8,597 nt of DNA. Source: JAVHLK01 sp043806215 (GTDB lineage Bacteria > Desulfobacterota > Desulfomonilia > Desulfomonilales > Desulfomonilaceae). The position numbers and the translations under genes were made by a program. Under the pieces are notes generated by a model, which worked only from the letters and a program-made list of their open reading frames with translations, was not told the DNA's origin and ran no database searches. Of this stretch, positions 1 to 6,800 are shown one piece after another. Location of the stretch: assembly GCA_043806215.1 (NCBI GenBank), contig JAZDHD010000375.1, positions 1 through 8,597 on the forward strand, in the 5' to 3' direction. Positions within the stretch are counted from its first letter, which is position 1, and each line of letters opens with the position of its first letter.

Positions 1-1149
1 CGCAAAGGAGATCCTCTGAAGTGTGTGGTGGAGATAGACGATTTCGAACTCTGTCGGCTCCTGAAGGGACAGGAACTGGGAATGATCGCCGCCGACCGGT
101 TCCGCCTGGAATTCTTCAACAGCTACTTACGTGCGGCAAAGGCCTTGATGGGGGAGCATCCGCCCTTTGACGAGGCGACGGACAAGGTGCCCCATCTTCT
201 TGTCGTGGGAGTCGGGCGCATGGGAGAAAGCCTCGTGACGAACGCAGCCTGCGCTTGGAACCGGATGCACTCCGATGCCGGCGGGAGGTTCCGTGTGACT
301 CTGATCGACAGGAACGCCCATGAGAAGAGACGGTTGTTGATCCTGAAGAATTCTCTGCTCGAGACCTTGTGTGATCTTACTGCTCGAGAGATGGACGTCC
401 GGTCGTCGGAGTTTCTCGAAGGCAGATTCCTTTTCGACGCCGGCGGGGCTTGCGATGTGAAGCGGGTGTATGTGTTGCTGGACGGCGATTCACGAGCACT
501 GTCCGCTTCAATGGTACTGCTCAAGAATCTTCGGGGACACGGCGTTCCAATAGTGGTCAGACTGGCTCACGAGGGCGGTCTGGGTGCGTTATTACACGGT
601 GCCGACGAGACCCGGGAAGGATTCGGGTCGCTGTATGCCTTTGGGATTCTGGAGAAGACATGCACGCCCGACCTCGTACTCCATGGCACTCACGAAACTC
701 TTTCCCGGGCCATTCACGAGGAATACGCGGACAGGCAACGTTCCCGCGGAACCCCCTCGGGTACGGACCCCATACCCGCTTCGTGGAAGGATGTTCCCGA
801 GGAAACACGACACTATTTCCGGCGTCGGGCAGATCAGATCGGAGTCATGCTCAAGAAGGCCGGATGCGCCATTGAACCGTCGGCCGGCCTGGACGCGCAC
901 GTCTTCACCTTCGCCGACCATGAAGTGGAAAGGTTGGCCTTAAGCGTCCATGACTTCCTGTTGGCGGAGATGGAGCGGCATCCATCCCACGTGGGGATAG
1001 GATTCGACGGAATGATTTTGGAGCCCGATTCCATCCGGGTTTCATGGGACCTCTGCCCGGAGAAGACCAAGGACGCGTACCGGGCGATGATCCGGAAGCT
1101 GCCGGCGTTCCTCGCCAAGGTCGATTTTCGGATCTACAGATTGAAATAG
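1..1149 (+). CDS. NAD-binding RCK/TrkA-N protein with C-terminal RyR-like domain, 5' partial
   Basis: The frame is open from the first base. The first possible start is GTG at 25, giving 374 residues, but the codons before it read on as plausible protein (RKGDPLKC then VVEIDD), so the true start is probably upstream. Numbering from the GTG: residues 57-215 look like a Rossmann TrkA-N/RCK nucleotide-binding domain, with GxGxxG at 62-67 (GVGRMG) and an acidic residue at the end of strand 2 (LID, D95). Residues 250-285 (PASWKDVPEETR, then RRRADQIG) and 298-373 (VERLALSVHDF to the IYRL end) resemble the RyR-type module that follows TrkA-N in some bacterial proteins. The usual H-W core of that module is not evident here, so this copy is diverged. 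Known family proteins often carry a two-helix ion-channel region before TrkA-N; any such part is outside the window. Likely role by inference: ligand-gated control of an ion channel or transporter at the membrane. The gene converges on ubiE. Domain call is fairly sure, exact function is not. Confidence 0.72.
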   Translation, partial: RKGDPLKCVVEIDDFELCRLLKGQELGMIAADRFRLEFFNSYLRAAKALMGEHPPFDEATDKVPHLLVVGVGRMGESLVTNAACAWNRMHSDAGGRFRVTLIDRNAHEKRRLLILKNSLLETLCDLTAREMDVRSSEFLEGRFLFDAGGACDVKRVYVLLDGDSRALSASMVLLKNLRGHGVPIVVRLAHEGGLGALLHGADETREGFGSLYAFGILEKTCTPDLVLHGTHETLSRAIHEEYADRQRSRGTPSGTDPIPASWKDVPEETRHYFRRRADQIGVMLKKAGCAIEPSAGLDAHVFTFADHEVERLALSVHDFLLAEMERHPSHVGIGFDGMILEPDSIRVSWDLCPEKTKDAYRAMIRKLPAFLAKVDFRIYRLK

Positions 1150-1210
1150 GGCATCGGTTAAGAGGTCCACGTGCGTCGTTGCGTATGCCCAGCTGTAAAT
1201 TTCGGGATTT

Positions 1211-1265
1211 GGTGGGGCAGGTGTCGCGCCTGTGCCAAGATAACAGGCAAGATGCCTGTTCCACC
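1211..1265. repeat. Nested hairpin repeat in convergent gap
   Basis: A 55-bp unit is closed by GGTGG (1211-1215) and CCACC (1261-1265). Inside lie two hairpins. The first is CAGGTG/CGCCTG (1218-1223 with 1227-1232, one wobble pair). The second is the perfect AACAGGCA/TGCCTGTT (1242-1249 with 1253-1260, loop AGA). The folded form would be a three-way junction. Units of this style (CAGGCATCTTGCCTG palindromes) recur in many bacterial genomes; that is recollection and was not searched. It may also help end transcription between the convergent genes, but no T-run follows it. Confidence 0.6.
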
Positions 1266-1295
1266 AGAGGGCAACCACAGTAGGACCGGCCCTCG

Positions 1296-1498
1296 CTTAG
1301 TGCATTGTGGCATAAAGATAGTGACGTATTCCTGTAGACGAGCGATAGCGTCCCGGCGTCGCTACCGGGCGTTCGCGGAGAAGAGACCGGCACGGTGTAG
1401 GGGCGAATGGCATTCGCCCAGGGCGACCGCCGGTCGCCCCTACCAAAGCACGGAAGTTGTCGTGAATACGTCACCGTATTACGAAATGCAGCACTTAG
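1296..1498. repeat. Possible MITE-like element with imperfect terminal inverted repeats
   Basis: GTGACGTATTC at 1321-1331 is matched exactly by its reverse complement GAATACGTCAC at 1464-1474. Outward from these 11-bp arms a weaker match continues to the ends: CTTAGTGCATT (from 1296) against the complement of AATGCAGCACTTAG (1485-1498), with gaps. The element would be about 203 bp and noncoding, with the 47-bp double palindrome 1397-1443 inside. Its right end runs into the stop codon of ubiE (1495-1497). No target-site duplication or transposase is visible. Together with 1211-1265 this accounts for most of the gene-free stretch 1150-1494; nothing else was recognised there. Confidence 0.4.
1397..1443 (+). 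repeat. 47-bp double-palindrome repeat, copy 1
   Basis: The unit starts GTAGGGGCGA and ends TCGCCCCTAC, and contains two perfect 9-bp hairpins side by side. The first is GGGCGAATG/CATTCGCCC (1401-1409 with 1411-1419). The second is GGGCGACCG/CGGTCGCCC (1421-1429 with 1431-1439). Each has a single central base, and one base (1420) separates them. The reverse complement of 2505-2551 matches it at 44 of 47 positions, so it is a dispersed repeat family and not a chance palindrome. Confidence 0.85.
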
Positions 1499-2232
1499 GC
1501 GGGAACCTGCCCTTCGAACAAGGTGACGATGCCGCCGGTCATCTGCCCGTATTTCCGGTTGATGTACCCGGCTTCCTTGAGCACTGCGAGGATTTCCCCG
1601 GGTTCGGGGAAGTCCGCCATTGAATCGGTGAGGTAGCGGTAAGCGGATCTCGATGACATGACCGCGGTTACAGCGGGCATGACAACCTTGCCGTAGATGC
1701 GGAACAAGGGTCCCATGACGGGTCCCATGGGTTCGGTGAGTTCCAGGATGATCACCAGACCGCCGGGCCGTACCACGCGACTGATTTCCTTCAGTCCGCG
1801 GAGACGATCCGTGACATTTCTAATACAGAACGCTGTAATGGCACCGTCAAACGAACCGTCGCCGAACGTCAGGTTCAGCACGTCCCCTTTCTGCAGGGTG
1901 ATTGCATGCTCCAGTCCGGCTTGACGGACCTTTGTCCTTCCTATTTCAAGCATGCCTTCGGAAGGATCTATGCCCACGACCCGGCTCTCAGGGGCCTGCC
2001 TGATGATCTCCAGCGCCATGTCTCCGGTGCCGCACCCGACGTCCAAGTATGTACTGCCCAGCATCAGTGCAAGCCGGGAAACGGCCTTTCGTCTCCAGCC
2101 GGCATCCAGACCGAACGTCAGCAACCGGTTCGTAGCGTCATAGTAACGGGCGATACGGTCGAACATCGTCCGGTTCTCGTCCGCAGAGATGAGCGTGTCT
2201 TGAATCTTGGGCGGCTCGGCTCTATCGGGCAT
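1495..2232 (-). CDS. ubiE: Demethylmenaquinone/ubiquinone C-methyltransferase UbiE/MenG
   Basis: A 245-residue class I SAM-dependent methyltransferase that C-methylates the quinone ring in menaquinone (or ubiquinone) synthesis; cytosolic or membrane-associated. UbiE landmarks are in order: FDRIARYYDATNRLLTFGLD (24-43) with GWRRKAV after it, SAM motif I LDVGCGTGD (63-71), acidic GIDPSEGML (87-95), GDVLNL (116-121), RNVTD (138-142), RVVRPGG (152-158), and the C-terminal MADFPEP and KYGQMTGGIVTL. Length fits the family (about 230-255). The region usually reading FG(L/I)RN is FCIRN here, a small deviation. The frame stays open to an ATG at 2334, but ATG 2232 is chosen because AAGGAG lies 6 nt before it and homology begins soon after; ATG 2238 has no spacing to that site. 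For an anaerobe, the menaquinone substrate (MenG) is more likely; sequence alone cannot decide. It is downstream of the glutamate synthase operon on the same strand but 341 nt away, with a hairpin between, so it is probably a separate unit. Confidence 0.95.
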   Translation of the reverse strand: MPDRAEPPKIQDTLISADENRTMFDRIARYYDATNRLLTFGLDAGWRRKAVSRLALMLGSTYLDVGCGTGDMALEIIRQAPESRVVGIDPSEGMLEIGRTKVRQAGLEHAITLQKGDVLNLTFGDGSFDGAITAFCIRNVTDRLRGLKEISRVVRPGGLVIILELTEPMGPVMGPLFRIYGKVVMPAVTAVMSSRSAYRYLTDSMADFPEPGEILAVLKEAGYINRKYGQMTGGIVTLFEGQVPA

Positions 2233-2238
2233 TTCCAT

Positions 2239-2244
2239 CTCCTT
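2239..2244 (-). promoter_or_regulatory. Ribosome binding site of ubiE
   Basis: AAGGAG on the minus strand, 6 nt before ATG 2232. An ATG at 2238 directly abuts this site and cannot use it, so the site decides for the 245-residue product. Confidence 0.75.
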
Positions 2245-2303
2245 GTGCCGAGTAGGCAACTGCGGTTTCCTGCACGATACCCCAAAACGATCCGTGGCAA
2301 CAG

Positions 2304-2331
2304 AGTGTAGGCAGTCTATGCCCCTTGTAAA
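2304..2331 (-). promoter_or_regulatory. Possible sigma-70-type promoter of ubiE
   Basis: Minus-strand TTTACA (2326-2331, 5 of 6 to TTGACA) and TACACT (2304-2309, 4 of 6 to TATAAT) are separated by 16 bp. They lie about 70 nt before the ubiE start and downstream of the 2375-2405 hairpin, as an independent promoter would. Pattern match only. Confidence 0.35.
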
Positions 2332-2374
2332 CACTCAAGGCGAGACGGCCGGTACAAGCCTCCCACGAAGATGA

Positions 2375-2405
2375 CGGGCATCCCGCGCAGAACGCGGGAT
2401 GCCCG
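2375..2405 (-). terminator. Strong hairpin after the glutamate synthase operon, possible terminator
   Basis: A perfect 13-bp stem, CGGGCATCCCGCG with CGCGGGATGCCCG, closes a 5-nt loop (2388-2392). It sits about 170 nt past the stop of the 887-aa gene and ahead of the candidate ubiE promoter, so it could separate the two units. The T-run after it on the minus strand is weak (TCATCTTCG), so it is not a textbook factor-independent terminator and may instead be a repeat-type palindrome or an RNA-stability stem. Confidence 0.4.
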
Positions 2406-2504
2406 GATAGTCTTCTTGCCGACAACCCAACATGGCAGCGAGACGAAAATATGTGACCGAACTTATGAAATGCCGTACCAAGGTAAGGACTAGCGAAGAG
2501 TGGG

Positions 2505-2551
2505 GTAGGGGCGACCGGCGGTCGCCCGGGGCGAATGGAATTCGCCCCTAC
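2505..2551 (-). repeat. 47-bp double-palindrome repeat, copy 2 (inverted)
   Basis: The same unit as 1397-1443 in opposite orientation: GTAGGGGCGA at one end, TCGCCCCTAC at the other, the GACCG hairpin first on the + strand and the GAATG hairpin second. Three of 47 positions differ from copy 1. It ends 22 bp beyond the stop codon of the 887-aa gene and, with copy 1, brackets ubiE. Apart from this unit, the 2375-2405 hairpin and the candidate ubiE promoter, nothing was recognised in the gene-free stretch 2233-2573. Confidence 0.85.
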
Positions 2552-2573
2552 TCAAATGCCTCTGGAACGCTTT

Positions 2574-5237
2574 TCATCCGGCTTCGGCGGCTTCTTCGGA
2601 AGCCCACGCAGAGTCGTCGGTATCGGGAATCAAGGTAAGAACCGTCAGCGCAACCGCCTCGACCTTGCGGTAGACCTCCCGGGGAGTACGCCTTACACCG
2701 TCCACGGTGAGCAGGTCTTCCACCCTTATCCCGAAATGCCGCTCATTTTCCTGCAAGTACGGATGAATCAGGTTCCAGTCGTCCACCGAGATCTCGGCAT
2801 AACGACCGCCGTTCAACTGTTCTTCGACCAGGATCCGATTGGGGTCCCGGACATAGAGAGCACCGCCGGAGGCGAGCGAGAAGAGGTTCGAGCCGGGGTA
2901 GGGCCGCTCCAGAAACTCGATGTCGCCGTCTTCGTTCATGGTCAGGCCGTTGACAACGACAAAGCCGCCTCCGTTAAGCGGATCGCCTGCCATGAAACTC
3001 TCGGCCAGGAAGTCGAGTGCGGTACCGTTGATCACTACCCTGGGACGCCCGGCGGCATTGATCAGAGGCCTACCCGCAGCGTTGCCCAAGACATAGGTCG
3101 CTCCGCCCTTTGCCCCGTACATGAAGCATTGGCCGACGTCTCCGTGAATCACCAAGGTGCCGCGCTTCATGATTTGGCCGAGCTGATCCTGTGCATTGCC
3201 GTGGATGTGAACCTCCATCCCATCGATGCCGCTCGCAACATAATCCCCCGATGAGCCGTAGAGGTCGATCCTCACTCCGTCGGTCTGAGAGCCCAGGCCG
3301 CACCCCTCGAAGCGCTGTCCGCGAAGATCGAAGACCAGGAACTTCCTCCAGCCGAGTTTGTACGCTTCCGACAACAACACCGCGTCGCATTCGTCGCCTT
3401 CCGGGTCGAAATCCGAGGCATCGATCACGAGTGTGGTCTCTATTGCGATGGGCGGACGCAACTCCTTTCTGGTTTCACAGGTCAACCGGCTGTAATGGGC
3501 GATGTCGTTCGCTTCGGTGATCGACGGTATGGACTTGAAGACCCCATACAGTTCATCCTGCACAATCTGTAACAATGCCGAACGCTTCTTGTCTCCCAGG
3601 GGAATCCGCCGATCCAGGAGCAACGTAAATCCGCCGATGACCGCCTCCAGATACCGTCTGTTCGAACGCGCCTTGTTCCCGACCGCTCCGATTACGAGTC
3701 TCAGGGTGTTGTAGTCCCACTCCGCTGCATGTTCCTTTACGACTCTGAACAGGGTTGCCGGGTCGTTGTCGGTTACCGCTTCCTCGATGATCGGCACAAT
3801 CGCCTGCCTGTAGTCATCCGGTCTCTCGACGGGGATCGAAATGTCCAGAGGCTTACGCTGCTCAACGGAAACCTGTCGCCCGAATTTGTCGTAACACGCG
3901 AGAGAGGCGCCTCCGTTCCCGTCCGGTGTTACGTTGAACATGAATGCGCCTCCGTCCGACGAGCTTCCCCCGCGGGCGTTCCAGTATTTGTCGGCAACCG
4001 TACCGAACCGGGGGTCCTCCGCAGCGAGGGACCGGAGAGTTGCATCGATTGCCTGCTTTTCGGAGCAGACGAGACCGACTTGAGCCTCACCGTCGTAGAG
4101 AGAGAACACCTGAGGCCTCAGCATGGAGGTGTCGGTTATGCCCAGGAGCTGATAGGTGTTTTGCTCGGGGATACTGCGGGCAATGATAAAGAACCACGGT
4201 CCGTCGGGTGAGGCATGAATGTGGGTCGACTGAACCATGTCATAGAGTTCCTGCTTGTCTGCAGGCAGCAGATCGAAGTCGAGCTCGCCCGTAGGCGCCA
4301 GAGCCTCGATGATCACTTCCAGCGGATAACCGTAGACCCGGTTCCACAAATCGAACAGCAGGACGCTGACCTCGGTATCGGTCATGAACTGAGGGACCAA
4401 GCCCCGCTGCTTCAGATAGTCACAGGTCGCATGGTAGTTCGCGAAGTCTCCGTTGTGCACAAGGGCTTCGTTCAGCCCGACAAACGGATGAGCGCCTCCC
4501 GGGTGCCATACGCGGCCGCGGGTGGGGTAACGCTGATGGGCGATCCACACATGCGCAGTGAAATCTTCAAGATTGTAGTACCGCACCACGTTTTCCGCGT
4601 AGCCCACGATCTTGAGGATCATCATGTTGCGCCCGTGGGACATCACGAAGGCCTGTTTCTCTCCCAGCGAGCTATAGAACCGCTTGTTCAGCTCGAAGGA
4701 ATTGCGGCTTACGAATTCATCTTCCGCCCACCGGTCGGGCATGCCCTGCAGGCCGTTGTCTTCCTTGAAGCGCTTGAGAACGTCGGGTTTCACCCGGACG
4801 AAGGCTCTCCAGATATCCGGCGGTTTAACCTCGAGTCCTTCCAGATCCCGATAATCCGGTACATGATCGAGGACTTCCTGCCGGGCCATGTCGAAAAACG
4901 GGGTTACTTGGCTTTCCTTGACCAGATCCAAACTGCCCGGATTGAGCAGTGCCACGTTGAGCAGGTAGTGGGAATCCAGGACTTCCCGACTTACGCCCAA
5001 CATGTCCGCGTTGAGGCCCACGGCGGCTATCCCGCCTCCTTTTCCGTTGCCTCGGTTGTGCATGCGCACGGAAGGCTCGAAGATGTGCCTTCCCGCAACG
5101 GGTATGTTGGATGCAAATCCGGTTACTCCGCAGCCGCCCTCGTCTTCCCGCTTGAGGTTGGAGGAGAATTCGGTTCCGCCCAACTGCTCAGCACGCGACG
5201 CTAGTATCCTTTCGGCATATTCTCCTTTGGACTTCAT
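2574..5237 (-). CDS. Glutamate synthase subunit: class II glutaminase domain fused to GXGXG domain
   Basis: An 887-residue protein joining the first and last domains of a classical glutamate synthase large subunit. Residues 36-470 are an Ntn-type class II glutamine amidotransferase. They show the nucleophile Cys36 in EGGCGVTGFA, the glutamine-binding Arg in HQRYPTRGR (234-242), oxyanion-hole HNGDFANY (261-268) and FMTDTEVSVLLF (284-295). Role: hydrolyse glutamine and pass ammonia to the FMN subunit. Residues 470-600 look like a mostly helical linker. Residues 600-870 carry the GXGXG beta-helix domain, clearest at 693-723 (GTLVIHGDVG, then GAKGGATYVLGNAAGR). The FMN synthase core normally between these parts is absent and encoded next door. 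Cys36 must become N-terminal, so a 35-residue propeptide is expected, as in E. coli GltB. ATG 5237 is chosen over ATG 5315 because GAGG lies 8 nt before it and an earlier start would lie inside the preceding gene. It starts 10 nt after that gene's stop. Very likely part of glutamate synthase; close amidotransferase relatives such as GlxB/MgsA types lack this fusion. Confidence 0.88.
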   Translation of the reverse strand: MKSKGEYAERILASRAEQLGGTEFSSNLKREDEGGCGVTGFASNIPVAGRHIFEPSVRMHNRGNGKGGGIAAVGLNADMLGVSREVLDSHYLLNVALLNPGSLDLVKESQVTPFFDMARQEVLDHVPDYRDLEGLEVKPPDIWRAFVRVKPDVLKRFKEDNGLQGMPDRWAEDEFVSRNSFELNKRFYSSLGEKQAFVMSHGRNMMILKIVGYAENVVRYYNLEDFTAHVWIAHQRYPTRGRVWHPGGAHPFVGLNEALVHNGDFANYHATCDYLKQRGLVPQFMTDTEVSVLLFDLWNRVYGYPLEVIIEALAPTGELDFDLLPADKQELYDMVQSTHIHASPDGPWFFIIARSIPEQNTYQLLGITDTSMLRPQVFSLYDGEAQVGLVCSEKQAIDATLRSLAAEDPRFGTVADKYWNARGGSSSDGGAFMFNVTPDGNGGASLACYDKFGRQVSVEQRKPLDISIPVERPDDYRQAIVPIIEEAVTDNDPATLFRVVKEHAAEWDYNTLRLVIGAVGNKARSNRRYLEAVIGGFTLLLDRRIPLGDKKRSALLQIVQDELYGVFKSIPSITEANDIAHYSRLTCETRKELRPPIAIETTLVIDASDFDPEGDECDAVLLSEAYKLGWRKFLVFDLRGQRFEGCGLGSQTDGVRIDLYGSSGDYVASGIDGMEVHIHGNAQDQLGQIMKRGTLVIHGDVGQCFMYGAKGGATYVLGNAAGRPLINAAGRPRVVINGTALDFLAESFMAGDPLNGGGFVVVNGLTMNEDGDIEFLERPYPGSNLFSLASGGALYVRDPNRILVEEQLNGGRYAEISVDDWNLIHPYLQENERHFGIRVEDLLTVDGVRRTPREVYRKVEAVALTVLTLIPDTDDSAWASEEAAEAG

Positions 5238-5245
5238 AACTCCAA

Positions 5246-5249
5246 CCTC
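5246..5249 (-). promoter_or_regulatory. Ribosome binding site of the 887-aa gene
   Basis: GAGG on the minus strand overlaps the TGA stop of the 511-aa gene (5248-5250) and lies 8 nt before ATG 5237. A second GGAG is only 2 nt from the ATG and too close. The overlap with the stop suggests coupled translation of the two subunits and supports the 5237 start. Confidence 0.55.
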
Positions 5250-6783
5250 ACTTCCCGACCGTTCGGATGTCGTCGTCGGGTACGTCCGGACAATAATCCA
5301 GATGGGCCAGAACATCGGTCCGCCCCACCAGTTCCCGAATACTCTTCATCCCAAAACGGTACAGAATCTCCTGCATTTGGTCGCGCCAACAGGAGAGCAT
5401 ATTGATGATTCGCTGCGATCCCCATTTGAGATCCATCAGGCCGACGAGTTCAAGGTCCGTTGTGGCAATGCCTCTCGCGCAGCCTCGACCGCTCTCGCAA
5501 TTGTGACATCGGATGCATTCCAGGGCTACCAGATCCGAAGTCCCCGTGACGACGCCGTCGGCACCGAGAGCAATGGCCTTTACCACGTCGTAGGCCGTGC
5601 GGACCCCGCCCGACGCGATAAGGGTTATCTCGTCCCGGACTCCTTCGGCAACCAGAAAGTTGTGAACCTTGGGTATGGCATATTCCAACGGCATGGCAAT
5701 GTTCTTCTTGGCCACATCCGGTGCCGCGCCGGTCCCGCCGTACGACCCGTCGATGTGGATAATGTGTGCGCCGGCGTAATACGAACCGACCGCCACCATG
5801 TCCACGTCCGTGGGTGTGGAGACCTTCACCGACACCAGTCCCAGAGGATTGATTGCCTTGATCCAGTCCACGTGTTTCTTGTGGTCTTCAACGGAGTACA
5901 CGGAGTGGAACGGGAAAGGACTGAACAGAGACGAGCCCGGCACGGTTTCCCGTATCCGTGCCACGGCCGGGGTGACTTTGGGCCCGAGAAGATGTCCTCC
6001 CAGTCCGGGTTTCGCCCCCTGGGCATACTTGAATTCAACGATTTTGACCCGCTGGATGGTCTCTTCCCTCACACCGAAGAGGCCGGTTGCCACCTGCGTA
6101 ATAATGTGGTCGTCAAAGGGGTAGAGCGCTTCGGGATATCCGCCTTCACCCGTGCAGGTGAACGATCCCCACGCTGCAAATGCCTTTATCCGGCTCAGCA
6201 TGGTTATCTGGCTGATGGACCCGAACGACATTCCGCCGCCGTAAACCGGGATGGGAATGGTAATTTGGTGTCGCCCGGCATCTCTCTTGTTGAGGCGGAT
6301 CGACGTATCGATCTCGTGTTTTCCGAGCGAAATCTTGGGCGGGTGTTTGGGAAACAACAGCCGCAGTTTGTCAAAACCTCCCTTGGTATCCCCTGTCCGG
6401 AATTCAAGGTCGTTCAGTGGCAAGGAACCGGTTTCGGCCATATGCCAGGTGCTCATGAGAAGGTCCGGGGTCCATCTCTTGTCGCCGAGCGCTTTGCAAC
6501 TGGGATTCTCTGCGACACGTATGGCCTCGACAGGGCAATTGAGCACACAGCGGTTTGACTTCTTGGAGCATTCAGTTCCCAAGCACAGGTGATCCCTGGG
6601 AGGGGTCAACTTCCCTCCGGTTGCCCCGAACACCTTGACCGGGCACACCACGACACATTTGAGACAATCGGTGCATGCGTCGGAAATCGAGACCATATAC
6701 TTGCCCAGGGCCCGGCCGAATCTTGACGGGGCATTGACCGCCTCGGCCGGAGGAACCTCGCTCCAGACATTCTTATAATGCAT
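5248..6783 (-). CDS. gltB: Glutamate synthase FMN-binding catalytic subunit with N-terminal ferredoxin domain
   Basis: A 511-residue archaeal-type glutamate synthase core subunit. Residues 28-90 form a ferredoxin-like region: C37-C40-C43-C47 (CX2CX2CX3CP), then an irregular set C67-C72-C79-C83 ending in CP. From about 170 the TIM-barrel synthase domain has every signature: GGGMSFGSIS (182-191), TGEGGYPEA (211-219), KYAQGAKPGLGG (252-263), SLFSPFPFHSVYSVED (285-300), DGSYGGTGAAP (345-355) and SGGVRT (391-396). C423, C426, C429 and C435 before GIAT probably bind the iron-sulfur cluster beside FMN. Role: reductive formation of L-glutamate from 2-oxoglutarate and ammonia supplied by the 887-aa partner; electrons likely come through the clusters, since no GltD-like NADPH subunit is seen. 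ATG 6783 follows AAGGA (6794-6798) by 10 nt, 17 nt after the 462-aa gene. The symbol is by homology to the GltB core; archaeal-style split names could apply. Related GlxD/MgsC-type enzymes making other glutamate derivatives remain possible. Confidence 0.92.
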   Translation of the reverse strand: MHYKNVWSEVPPAEAVNAPSRFGRALGKYMVSISDACTDCLKCVVVCPVKVFGATGGKLTPPRDHLCLGTECSKKSNRCVLNCPVEAIRVAENPSCKALGDKRWTPDLLMSTWHMAETGSLPLNDLEFRTGDTKGGFDKLRLLFPKHPPKISLGKHEIDTSIRLNKRDAGRHQITIPIPVYGGGMSFGSISQITMLSRIKAFAAWGSFTCTGEGGYPEALYPFDDHIITQVATGLFGVREETIQRVKIVEFKYAQGAKPGLGGHLLGPKVTPAVARIRETVPGSSLFSPFPFHSVYSVEDHKKHVDWIKAINPLGLVSVKVSTPTDVDMVAVGSYYAGAHIIHIDGSYGGTGAAPDVAKKNIAMPLEYAIPKVHNFLVAEGVRDEITLIASGGVRTAYDVVKAIALGADGVVTGTSDLVALECIRCHNCESGRGCARGIATTDLELVGLMDLKWGSQRIINMLSCWRDQMQEILYRFGMKSIRELVGRTDVLAHLDYCPDVPDDDIRTVGK

Positions 6784-6800
6784 TATGGACCATTCCTTAC

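Noticed and set aside
905..1474. Minus-strand frame of 189 codons across the end of the RCK gene and the gap
   Set aside because: It runs through repeats and an established gene, with no ribosome site or recognisable product.
2272..2298. Second ubiE promoter candidate (TTGCCA with TATCGT)
   Set aside because: The spacer is only 15 bp and the -10 match is poor; the 2304-2331 pair is better.
2233..2334. Longer ubiE reading frame starting at ATG 2334
   Set aside because: The extra 34 residues (MFTRGIDCLH start) resemble no UbiE N-terminus, no ribosome site precedes them, and they would cover the candidate promoter. AAGGAG supports 2232.
2443..2483. Similarity of sequence left of copy 2 to the right arm of the putative element at 1464-1499
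   Set aside because: Only a gapped partial match, and in the wrong orientation for copy 2 being an inverted copy of the same element; probably chance.
1397..2551. CRISPR repeats
   Set aside because: Only two copies over 1 kb apart and in opposite orientation, with no regular spacers and no cas genes.
4215..5204. + strand open frame (329 codons) opposite the glutaminase domain
   Set aside because: Antisense shadow of intact catalytic motifs; no protein family recognised.
5238..5315. Earlier start at 5315 for the glutaminase/GXGXG gene
   Set aside because: It would overlap the end of the 511-aa gene by 68 nt and add residues unlike the family. GAGG before 5237 and the normal propeptide length favour 5237.
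5002..6558. Long + strand open frame (518 codons) opposite the FMN subunit gene
   Set aside because: Antisense shadow of a strongly supported gene in GC-rich DNA; the translation has no recognisable domain and low-complexity composition.
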